Assembly (NCBI GenBank): GCA_938092015.1
Contig: CALKOT010000109.1
Coordinates: 1-54,563 of the forward strand
Direction of reading: 5' to 3'
DNA length: 54,563 bases
Source of the DNA: an uncultured Paracoccaceae bacterium
GTDB taxonomy: Bacteria; Pseudomonadota; Alphaproteobacteria; Rhodobacterales; Rhodobacteraceae
The notes under the pieces were generated by a model, which did no database searches, had not been told where the DNA came from, and saw only the letters and a list, made by a program, of their open reading frames with translations. The position numbers and the translations under genes are program-made. Shown here piece by piece: positions 48,701 to 54,563 of this stretch. Numbering within the stretch: position 1 is the first letter of the stretch; each line of letters opens with the position of its first letter.

Positions 48701-49415
48701 GTTCGACGACGGCAAGCTGGGCGAGATCTTCATTGACATGCACAAGGAAGGCGCCGCCTTCCGCGCGATGATGAACAATTTTGCGATCGCGATCTCGATG
48801 GGCCTGCAGTACGGCGTGCCGCTTGAGGAATTCGTTGAGGCCTTCACCTTCACCCGCTTCGAACCAGCGGGCGGCGTGCAGGGCAATGACAACATCAAGA
48901 ACGCAACGTCGATCCTGGACTACATCTTCCGCGAGTTGGCGATCAGCTACCTCGGTCGCGATGATCTGGCCCATATTGAGCCTGAAGGCACCCGGTATGA
49001 TGAGCTTGGCCGGGGCGAAGCGGAAGGCGTTCGCAATTTCACCGAAGCTGAGCCTCAGGTTGCCGACACAGCGATTGAGATGATCCGCGCAGCAGCCTCT
49101 GCCGGGTTCCACCGCCAACGTCTGCCGCAAGGCGCGAAAGAGCTGTACGTCGTTCGCGGCGGCGCCGCTGAGGCGAAAGCGACAGGCCCAAGCGCAACGT
49201 CGATGGAGGTCGATACGATGACCACGACGACGACCGCCACGACTTCGGTCGCTGCGGTGGCGACGGCGGACAAGACGGTGATGAACCAGCGGTTCGAAGC
49301 CAAGATGAAAGGCTATGAAGGCGATCCTTGTGGGGAATGCGCGAACTTCACGCTGGTGCGTAACGGCACCTGCATGAAGTGCGACACCTGCGGGTCCACC
49401 TCTGGCTGCTCATAA
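45720..49415 (+). CDS. nrdJ: Vitamin B12-dependent (class II) ribonucleoside-diphosphate reductase
   Basis: A 1,231-residue enzyme that makes deoxyribonucleotides using adenosylcobalamin, independent of oxygen. Landmarks are the N-terminal [28 protein letters not shown], the catalytic barrel with [18 protein letters not shown] (active-site Cys region) and [20 protein letters not shown], and a C-terminal zinc-binding cysteine tail ([22 protein letters not shown]). The start at 45720 has AGGGGA eight bases upstream and gives the usual MKIDRRFT. Intact over 3.7 kb. Followed by a strong terminator. The organism therefore needs cobalamin from synthesis or uptake. Confidence 0.96.
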   Translation: MKIDRRFTTANKSPYDAIEFRKAVSEIKNPNGSIVFKLDDIDVPSAWSQVASDVLAQKYFRKAGVPAVLKKVKEKGIPSFLWRSVPDEKALKKLPEDEQFGGETAATQVFDRLAGAWAYWGWKGGYFTKEADAQAYYDEMRYMLATQMAAPNSPQWFNTGLHWAYGIDGPSQGHFYVDYKTGKLTKSATAYEHPQPHACFIQSVSDDLVNDGGIMDLWTREARLFKYGSGTGTNFSSVRAENESLGGGGKSSGLMSFLKIGDRAAGAIKSGGTTRRAAKMVICDMDHPDIEKFINWKVVEEQKVASLVAGSKLHEEHLNLIFDAIKAWDGSIEDAIDPKKNPSLKAAIKSARKVKIPDTYVYRVLQYAKQGVDRIEFPTYDTDWDSEAYNTVAGQNSNNSVRVTDAFLKAVEDDSDWDLIRRTDSKVERTVKARDLWDQIGMAAWACADPGMQYHDTINDWHTCPEDGPIRASNPCSEYMFLDDTACNLASMNLLTFLDSKDVFDIEAYEHATRLWTVTLEISVLMAQFPSVEIAERSYKFRTLGLGFANIGGLLMNLGHSYDSDEGRSLCGALTAVMTGVSYATSAEIASEVGAFPGYEKNAEHMLRVIRNHRRASYGETDGYEALATKPVALDHANCPDQRLLDHAHKAWDEALRLGEVHGFRNAQATVIAPTGTIGLVMDCDTTGIEPDFALVKFKKLAGGGYFKIINQSVPAALTKLGYGENAVRAIVDYAVGQGTLVGAPGVNHVTLSEKGFTSEVLKTVEDNLVTAFDIRFVFNQFTLGVDFCRDVLGLTEAQLGDSSLDLLKAIGFARKDIDAANNFVCGTMTLEGAPGLSDDHIGVFDCANPCGKVGKRYLSVNSHIHMMAAAQSFISGAISKTINMPNDASVDEVKDAYRLSWELGVKANALYRDGSKLSQPLATQLVEDEDEAEELMEAPQGVQAAVMAEKIVEKIVIKEVAAKRERNRLPDRRKSYTQKAVVGGHKVYLHTGEFDDGKLGEIFIDMHKEGAAFRAMMNNFAIAISMGLQYGVPLEEFVEAFTFTRFEPAGGVQGNDNIKNATSILDYIFRELAISYLGRDDLAHIEPEGTRYDELGRGEAEGVRNFTEAEPQVADTAIEMIRAAASAGFHRQRLPQGAKELYVVRGGAAEAKATGPSATSMEVDTMTTTTTATTSVAAVATADKTVMNQRFEAKMKGYEGDPCGECANFTLVRNGTCMKCDTCGSTSGCS

Positions 49416-49512
49416 CTGAATTACGGCGCGCCCAGCCTCCAAAGGGCGCGTCGTTCCCGAACAGGCCACAGGCGAGAACCGGGCAGAAAAGAAGCCTGAT
49501 AATAGAAACTTC

Positions 49513-49540
49513 AGCGGGTCCCTTGGGGCCCGCTTTTTTT
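49513..49540 (+). terminator. Terminator of nrdJ
   Basis: AGCGGGTCCC-TT-GGGGCCCGCT with one G-T pair is followed by a run of seven T. It lies about 100 bases after the nrdJ stop and is a clear intrinsic terminator. Confidence 0.9.
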
Positions 49541-49552
49541 GTTTCTGGATGA

Positions 49553-49570
49553 GGTTTCACGCGTGAAACC
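49553..49570. repeat. Perfect 18-bp palindrome GGTTTCACGCGTGAAACC
   Basis: The longest copy of the palindrome family. It lies 12 bases after the nrdJ terminator T-run, between convergent genes, and is followed by GCACATAACCTGTTGAAATA, an AT-rich tail similar in layout to the copies at 3302 and 31725. It is not itself followed by a T-run. Confidence 0.8.
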
Positions 49571-49688
49571 GCACATAACCTGTTGAAATATAATAAAACG
49601 TGAGCAGCGTTAACTTTTTTCGCGCCAGGTTTCATACAAGATCTATCTTGGAAGGAACAGCATGCGCCGCCAAAAGGGGTGGGGATGA

Positions 49689-50912
49689 TCAGGGTTTGCT
49701 GGCCAGCCAATACGCCTGAACTTCGTCAAATCCTTTGAGAGATATCAGCGCCGGACTGGCGGCATATCTGTCAGGCAACAACGCCTTCGTTTCTGACGAG
49801 ACAAGTGTCTGCCCGGGCTTTGAAGCCTGCTCCAATCTTGCGGCAAGGTTCACAGTTTCCCCCCAAACATTTTAGAAAAACTTGTTCTCGCCGATGACCC
49901 CGCCAACGGCGGGACCAGTGGCGATACCGACGCGCATTTGCAAACCATCGGGTCGCAAGGCAAGGCGCTGATGCAGCTGGCGCGCAAAGTCCGCAACGTG
50001 CAGGGCGTGATCTTCCTGAGGCAATGGCGCACTACCTGCCAGCATATAGGCGTCGCCAATGGTTTTGATTTTCTCGAGATTGAGTTGGTCAGCGATTTCA
50101 TCGCAGACAGAGAATACCTCTTCCAGGCATTGGACCAGGTCCTCCGCTGTCATTCGCCTAGACATTTCAGTGAAATTGACAATGTCAGCGAACAGGATCG
50201 TCACTTCATCAAGGTGGTCTGCAATGTGGTTCTGCCCCTCGGTCATGCGCACCGCAATTTCCGGCGGCAGAATCTGGTTCAACAGATCGCCGACTTTGGC
50301 GCGCTCAATTTCGACCAGTTTCAGCGCGGCGGCCTGACCTGAGGCGAAATAGTTCATCAGAACCAACACCACGAGCGATGCGCCTGAGATGTTCAGAACA
50401 AACAGAATCGAGCGGGCCAGTGGCGTTATCTGCGAAGCGCCGTCGGGCGAGATGATGGGCGCGAGGACGCCAAATCCAATCAGCCCGGCGACAAAGGCGA
50501 CAAACCAGATCGCGCCGGCCTTTCTGCTAGCGAAGACCAGCGCGCCAATCGGTGCGGTCACCGACCAAAGCGCAACGGCGGAAGATGCGATGAAGCCGCC
50601 AAGCGCCACCATCATCAACATCGGCAGTAACAACGAGGATGTTAGCTGCACCTTCCTGAGGAAATGGTATTCCCCGGTCCGGGCGAAAATCAGCAGGGTT
50701 ATCCATGAGATAAGCGAATAGGCGATAGGCATCATCGCGGCCGTCGGCTCACCCAGCCACAGGTAAAGGGCGCCCCAGAATATGCCCGCCAGCGACATCA
50801 TTCCGGCAGAAATCAGTAGAAGTGTCTTTTTCAGTTTTTGATCAGAATTGTCACCTGGCAGGACCCCGATGTGGGAAACACTGGCGACAAGGCTGCGAAA
50901 TGCGCCCTTCAT
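49689..50912 (-). pseudogene. Class III adenylate/guanylate cyclase with in-frame TAA in the catalytic domain
   Basis: From ATG 50912 (ATGA overlap with the racemase-like gene), about six membrane helices are followed by a class III cyclase domain: VTILFADIVNFTEMS (metal Asp), KIKTIGDAYML, and RVGIATGPAVGGVIGENKFF. TAA at 49872-49874 comes next, and the same frame continues NVWGETVNLAARLEQASKPGQT to a stop at 49689-49691. Cyclases normally read F-F/Y-D-V-W-G-x-x-V-N-x-A-x-R here, so TAA replaces a Tyr codon. The lost tail contains the conserved Asn and Arg needed for catalysis, so the short product should be inactive. Intact length is 407 codons. Last gene of a four-gene operon. Confidence 0.85.
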
Positions 50913-51640
50913 CGACCGTCGCGAAGCGCCCCGGGAATGTCGGCAGACAATCCACCCAGTCGCGCGAGGTGCCAGATCAGTGCTGAATTGGACGAGATGA
51001 CCGGCTTGCCCAACGCTTCCTCCGCTTCCTCTATCACGCCGAATGTATTGAGGTTCGTGCAAGAGGCGAAAACAGCATCGACATTGGCGCCGCTGCCGAC
51101 CTTCAGCATCGCGGCTAAAGTCGACGCTTCACTGATCCGGGCGACCTTCGCTTCCTCCGCTTCTTCAAAAGCGCCGAAGGCGGCGATTTCGAACCTGTTC
51201 GCCTCTAACAGCGCCTGCATCGCTGCGGACACGTCCAGCGTATAGGGCGTCAGCAGCCCGATCCGTTTGGCCCCCAAAGCAGCTAACGCCGCCATCACCG
51301 CTGTAATCGGATCGGTCGTCTTCGCCCCCGGGTGCGCCGTACGAATGGCGGCGGCGACATTGTCCTGCCCGATGACGGTCGCGCCGGATGTGCAGCAATA
51401 TCCGATGGCATCGTAAGTCACGTGCCCCGGAAAGGTGGTCGCAGCATGAGGCAGCTCAGCCTCCATCTGGCCCAGCGTCTCTGGCGTGACGGTCGGGGCG
51501 GAATAGATGCGGGTGTGGTGTAGCGACGCCTCAGCCGGGATGGCGCGGCGGGCTTCATTTTCCAGTGTCTCGTCCGTTTCCAGAACGATCAGGCCAAGGG
51601 ATGCGGCGCGCGGCGGGGCAAGGTCATATGGCAGGGGCAT
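50909..51640 (-). CDS. Asp/Glu racemase / maleate isomerase-like protein
   Basis: A 243-residue protein of the aspartate/glutamate racemase superfamily. It shows the two catalytic cysteines of the arylmalonate decarboxylase/maleate isomerase branch: GYCCTSGATVIG (about residue 82) and FASCTNLNTF. EutA-type proteins of ectoine catabolism also belong here, but the neighbours do not include the other ectoine genes. It begins one base inside the M24 peptidase stop (TGATG) and ends overlapping the cyclase start (ATGA). Confidence 0.8.
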   Translation of the reverse strand: MPLPYDLAPPRAASLGLIVLETDETLENEARRAIPAEASLHHTRIYSAPTVTPETLGQMEAELPHAATTFPGHVTYDAIGYCCTSGATVIGQDNVAAAIRTAHPGAKTTDPITAVMAALAALGAKRIGLLTPYTLDVSAAMQALLEANRFEIAAFGAFEEAEEAKVARISEASTLAAMLKVGSGANVDAVFASCTNLNTFGVIEEAEEALGKPVISSNSALIWHLARLGGLSADIPGALRDGR

Positions 51641-52764
51641 CAGATCACCGGTAGTTCAGGCGCAGCGCGCGTAGTCAGCAGTTCAGGCGCGCCATCCGTG
51701 ATAAGGATGTTTTCTTCCTGCACCATCATGGTCGTTCCTGTGACAGCAATCGAAGGCTCCAACGTCATGACCATACCCGCCTTCAGAACGGTCTGATCGA
51801 AAGGCGCGATCGAAGGCCATTCCGTTAATTGCATGCCCAGCCCATGGCCGAGGCGTCCGACATTGCTGTCACCGCCTAGATGCGCCGCCACCGCGTGAAA
51901 GAGTTCAGCACATGTCGTGCCGGGACGGGCGGCTTCAAGCCCGGCATCCGTCGCCCGGTGCAGCGCAGCGTAAGCGAGTTTGGCCGGTTCTAACGCCCGA
52001 CCAAGTGCGAAGTTCCGGTCAAAATCGCAGAAGTAGCCTTGCAGTGTTGCGCCGGTGTCCAGCATCAGCACATCACCCTCGGCTAAAGGCGCATCCGATG
52101 GCGGCGAGATTACGTCGCCATATCCTTCCGGTCCGACGCCGCCGACCAGATAGGGCACATCCTCGGCCCCTTCTTCCAGCAGCGCGATCTTGAAGGCGCG
52201 GAACGCGTCGCTGAGGGGCTGGCCCACGCGAAACAGGTCCGGCGCGCGGGCGAACGCAGATGAGCCGATGGCGCAGACCTTGCGGATGATCGCCAGTTCT
52301 GCTTCCGATTTCACAAATCTCAGCGTTTGGATCAGGGGCGTGCAGTCAACCAGTTCAGCGCTGATCGCCGCCGTCACTGCATTGAAGTCGTTCAGCGGCT
52401 GGCGCAACGACGCCTCAGCCCCCATCGGGACACCGATCCTGTCCATGCCGGACAGCGCTTCGATCAGCAGGCTGACGCCTTCGTCCTGACCGCGCGGCGA
52501 CGGCCACGATCGGATGTCATCTACCGGGGTGGCGGCCATCAACTCCGCCCCGATGCCGGGTATGATGGCGATGGGTTTGCCTTTGGCAGGCAGAATGACG
52601 TGCCAGGGGCGCGTCGGACTTTGCCAGAAGAGCGTCCGAAAACCGGTGAAGTAGCGCACTTCCGCTTCGGTCGTCAGCCAGAGGGCGTCAAGGCGCGCCT
52701 GCGCCATCAACCGCTGTGCGGCTTCGGCCCTTGCTTCAAATTCCGCGACCGGGAAGTCAGTCAT
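51640..52764 (-). CDS. M24-family metallopeptidase (Xaa-Pro peptidase/creatinase-like)
   Basis: A 374-residue protein with an N-terminal creatinase-like domain and a C-terminal pita-bread domain. Metal ligands are visible in DVLMLDTGATLQGYFCDFDR (two Asp), LGHGLGMQLTEWP (His), TLEPSIAV (Glu) and VQEENILIT (Glu), so the dinuclear site is complete. Members cleave X-Pro dipeptides or amidine/amide bonds of creatine and ectoine; the N-terminal domain is not typical of ectoine hydrolase. It overlaps the ammonia-lyase gene by eight bases and the racemase-like gene by one. Confidence 0.85.
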   Translation of the reverse strand: MTDFPVAEFEARAEAAQRLMAQARLDALWLTTEAEVRYFTGFRTLFWQSPTRPWHVILPAKGKPIAIIPGIGAELMAATPVDDIRSWPSPRGQDEGVSLLIEALSGMDRIGVPMGAEASLRQPLNDFNAVTAAISAELVDCTPLIQTLRFVKSEAELAIIRKVCAIGSSAFARAPDLFRVGQPLSDAFRAFKIALLEEGAEDVPYLVGGVGPEGYGDVISPPSDAPLAEGDVLMLDTGATLQGYFCDFDRNFALGRALEPAKLAYAALHRATDAGLEAARPGTTCAELFHAVAAHLGGDSNVGRLGHGLGMQLTEWPSIAPFDQTVLKAGMVMTLEPSIAVTGTTMMVQEENILITDGAPELLTTRAAPELPVI

Positions 52765-53875
52765 CAGACGGGGCTTCAGACAGAATGACCAACGTGCGGC
52801 TGGCTGTATTCAGCCCCAGCACCTGATCTGCCCTGGCGGCCATCAGGCCAGCAAAACCACCACCACCAGAGGGCGACGTCGGCAAACCATCATCCATCAG
52901 GAAATCAACGGCCTGTTGGACGTATTCATCCGTCACTGCAATGAAAGCATCGGCGTCTCGGGCCAGTGACTTAAGCGCAATATGGGATGGGTCCTTGCAG
53001 TCAAGGCGACCCATGTTCGACACTTCGCCCGGTGCATGGGCGGGGCCATCGGCCTTGATGCTTTCCAGCAGGCATGCGGCTTCGGTCGGTTCGACGACAG
53101 CGATGATCGGCGAGTCGCCCCAAACGCTGCGGAAATAGGCGGCCATCGCGGCCGCCAGACCGCCTACGCCCGCCTGCAGAAAGATGTGCGTCGGCGGCGT
53201 CGGGATCTGATCGGCGGCCTCTGCCCCCATTGCGAGATAGCCTTCCATCACGGATCGACCGACATCATAGCCATCCCAGGTGCTGTCGGACAGCAGACGC
53301 CAGCCATTGTTTGCCGCCGCTTCGGCCGCCGCCGCCATGGCGCCCTCATAGTCAGCGCCCTTTATGATGACTTCAGCGCCGCGGTCACGCAGACGGCCAG
53401 CAAACCCCATTGGCGCGGTTTCAGGCAGATAGATCACTGCCTGCGCGCCAAAAATACGGGCGCCTGCGGTCACGGACAGGCCGTGATTGCCAGCTGACGC
53501 GGTCACAAAGGTTTCGCCTTCAAGCGCCTCGGACGCCACACCGGGTTGCAGCAGCTTTGCGCCCTTCCGTTCCTCAGCCAACGCTGCGATGGCGAAGGAC
53601 GCGCCTAGCGCCTTAAAGCTGCCAAGCCCCATGCGGGATCGTTCGTCCTTGATATGCAGCGAGAACAGGCCAAGCGATTTCGCCAGGCCATCGCGCGCAA
53701 GCAGCGGCGTGGCGGAATAAACAGGGCACGAAGAAAGCAGCGCCAAAGCCCGCGTTGGATCAGTGGCCGTCTCTCCGGCTACGAGGGTTTCAGGGTTTGA
53801 CAGGCCCCGGCCCCTCAGCGGGTTCATAAGTAATCTCATGGCCGCGAACCTGCTGCGAGATTGATGTTTTGTCAT
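52757..53875 (-). CDS. Diaminopropionate ammonia-lyase-like PLP enzyme
   Basis: A 372-residue fold-type II PLP enzyme. The lysine-containing motif RMGLGSFKALGASFAIA matches diaminopropionate ammonia-lyase (YgeX/DpaL) better than threonine dehydratase. SAGNHGLSVTAGAR, QAGVGGLAAAMAAYF (phosphate loop) and SPSGGGGFAGL support this. The family splits 2,3-diaminopropionate into pyruvate and ammonia. The N-terminus MRLLMNPLRGRGL resembles the family start, so ATG 53839 or 53827 may be the true initiator rather than 53875; no strong ribosome site decides it. First gene of an operon with an M24 peptidase, a racemase-like enzyme and a cyclase. Confidence 0.78.
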   Translation of the reverse strand: MTKHQSRSRFAAMRLLMNPLRGRGLSNPETLVAGETATDPTRALALLSSCPVYSATPLLARDGLAKSLGLFSLHIKDERSRMGLGSFKALGASFAIAALAEERKGAKLLQPGVASEALEGETFVTASAGNHGLSVTAGARIFGAQAVIYLPETAPMGFAGRLRDRGAEVIIKGADYEGAMAAAAEAAANNGWRLLSDSTWDGYDVGRSVMEGYLAMGAEAADQIPTPPTHIFLQAGVGGLAAAMAAYFRSVWGDSPIIAVVEPTEAACLLESIKADGPAHAPGEVSNMGRLDCKDPSHIALKSLARDADAFIAVTDEYVQQAVDFLMDDGLPTSPSGGGGFAGLMAARADQVLGLNTASRTLVILSEAPSDD

Positions 53876-53885
53876 CCGGAATTTT

Positions 53886-53916
53886 CATCTGGTCCCATTT
53901 TTCATGGCTCCAGATG
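53886..53916. promoter_or_regulatory. Inverted repeat CATCTGG-N17-CCAGATG, candidate operator
   Basis: A perfect 7-bp dyad with a 17-base spacer containing TCCCATTTTTCATGG lies 11 bases before the first possible start of the ammonia-lyase gene, in the interval shared with the divergent ABC permease. A further ATCTGG follows at about 53923. Position and symmetry suggest a regulator site for the divergent units; the binding protein is unknown. Confidence 0.4.
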
Positions 53917-54048
53917 ATGTTTATCTGGCGCCCAATTGGTTACTTGCAGCCCTTTGCCCCCTGCCATAACGTCGGCAGCAGGGATGCATGTTCCGGGGCC
54001 CCCAAACGACGAAAAACAGATCGTGGGCCTTCCGACGGGAGAGGTACT

Positions 54049-54563
54049 TTGGGATCTATTTTGGCGTTGATCGCCAAGCGTCTGGGTTATGGCCTGGTGA
54101 CGCTATTCGCCGTTTCAATCATCATCTTTGCTGCGATTGAAGCATTGCCGGGCAACTTCGCCGAAGAAATTCTGGGGCAGGGCGCCACGCCAGAGGCCGT
54201 CGCAGCGATTGAGCGCGATCTAGGTCTCGATAAATCAGCTGTCGAACGCTATTTCGGTTGGATTGGCGGCGTTCTTGTGGGCGATTTCGGGGTGCCATTT
54301 GCGCAGCTTAGTTTCGCTGGGAACTTTGGCACCGCCAACCGCGACATCATCACAGTGGCCGACCAAATCGCGCCCCGCTTCAGCAATACGCTGTTTCTGG
54401 CCGGGTTCGCCGCAGCCGTTGCTGTGCCTCTCAGCCTGATCATCGGTGTTCTGGCGGCGCTGTATCGTGGGTCGATCTTTGATCGTTTCGCCAACATCTT
54501 CACGCTGACATCGGTTTCCAGCCCGGATTTCTTTGTCGCCTACATCCTGATCTTACTTTTGAC
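54049..54563 (+). CDS. ABC transporter permease, peptide/nickel (DppB) type, 3' end outside window
   Basis: The first 171 residues of an integral membrane permease: a first helix (LGYGLVTLFAVSIIIFAAIEALPG), a periplasmic loop with LGLDKSAVERYFGWIGGVLVGDFG, and then hydrophobic helices (LFLAGFAAAVAVPLSLIIGVLAALYRG; SSPDFFVAYILILLL). The P-G-N-x-A-E and R-x-L-G-L-D pattern is characteristic of DppB/OppB permeases that import oligopeptides or related solutes. It starts with TTG behind GGGAGAGG. It diverges from the ammonia-lyase operon, so the pair may import and degrade the same amino-acid-like compound (inference). No substrate-binding protein gene precedes it. Confidence 0.8.
   Translation, partial: MGSILALIAKRLGYGLVTLFAVSIIIFAAIEALPGNFAEEILGQGATPEAVAAIERDLGLDKSAVERYFGWIGGVLVGDFGVPFAQLSFAGNFGTANRDIITVADQIAPRFSNTLFLAGFAAAVAVPLSLIIGVLAALYRGSIFDRFANIFTLTSVSSPDFFVAYILILLL

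Noticed and set aside
49348-49710. 120-codon minus-strand frame after nrdJ
   Set aside because: It crosses the nrdJ terminator and the palindrome; no domain.
3451-50912. Stop-codon reassignment or a selenocysteine/pyrrolysine-like system as explanation of the in-frame stops
   Set aside because: TAA, TAG and TGA all occur as interruptions and as ordinary stops, expected residues differ (Tyr, Trp, Gln/Lys/Glu), no recoding element is visible, and three of the genes also have frameshifts or deletions.
50909-53875. Ectoine utilisation operon (eutABCDE/doeAB)
   Set aside because: A racemase-like gene, an M24 peptidase and a PLP dehydratase-type gene fit superficially, but no ornithine-cyclodeaminase or deacylase gene is present. 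The M24 N-terminus is unlike ectoine hydrolase, and the PLP enzyme matches diaminopropionate ammonia-lyase.

Overview
The window looks like a chromosomal segment of a marine-type alphaproteobacterium of the order Rhodobacterales (Roseobacter-like). The evidence is the GC-rich third codon positions, frequent TTG/GTG starts behind strong AGGAGG-type ribosome sites, many ATGA/TGATG stop-start overlaps, a class II (B12-dependent) ribonucleotide reductase, a slt-dapA-smpB string, a PutR/PutA pair, and a histone-deacetylase-like gene coupled to xseB-ispA-dxs. The assignment is by family and context only; there is no rRNA gene to confirm it. I saw no tRNA, rRNA or CRISPR array.

Layout. 1-274: left end of an IS3-family element that has cut a gene, leaving only its 3' end. 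806-3295: a dimethylglycine/sarcosine dehydrogenase-type flavoprotein. 3451-4422: broken DUF900-type hydrolase. 5274-12451: EamA transporter, a threonine dehydratase coupled to a broken phosphatase/nuclease-family gene, an alpha/beta hydrolase, a DhlA-like haloalkane dehalogenase and a lytic transglycosylase. 12600-16263: dapA, smpB and a coupled acetyltransferase / AhpD-like / OmpA-like set. 16317-22932: rRNA methyltransferases and the isoprenoid unit HDAC-xseB-ispA-dxs, with an opposite-strand GIY-YIG-like gene between dxs and tlyA. 23116-27381: broken MsrQ-like membrane protein, SDR, and two divergent KpsS-like capsule Kdo transferases. 27445-30785: putA ruin, intact putR, interrupted DUF1194 gene. 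30847-33587: rpsD and a broken KefB-type antiporter. 34058-40317: carB, protein phosphatase, sulfurtransferase, acetyltransferase, GST. 40364-45218: PhyH-type dioxygenase, broken MscS-type channel, small hypothetical, Rieske oxygenase. 45720-49415: nrdJ. 49689-53875: a tightly coupled minus-strand operon (PLP ammonia-lyase, M24 peptidase, Asp/Glu-racemase-like enzyme, broken adenylate cyclase), divergent from a peptide-type ABC permease that runs off the end.

The most striking property is gene decay. Eight otherwise well conserved accessory genes are interrupted: seven carry an in-frame stop codon (TAA, TAG or TGA) with the correct reading frame resuming directly after it. Two of those seven (kefB-like, mscS-like) also carry a frameshift. 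The eighth, putA, has two frameshifts and an apparent large internal deletion. Long essential genes in the same window (carB, nrdJ, dxs, dapA, rpsD) are intact, which argues for real pseudogenization (early genome reduction, consistent with the IS element) rather than random sequencing error.

A second recurrent signal is an intergenic palindrome, GTTTCACGCGTGAAAC and variants, seen at about 361, 3302, 31725 and 49553. Each copy is followed by a loosely similar AT-rich tail. It resembles a spaced parS-like or protein-binding site and is not explained by the genes around it.
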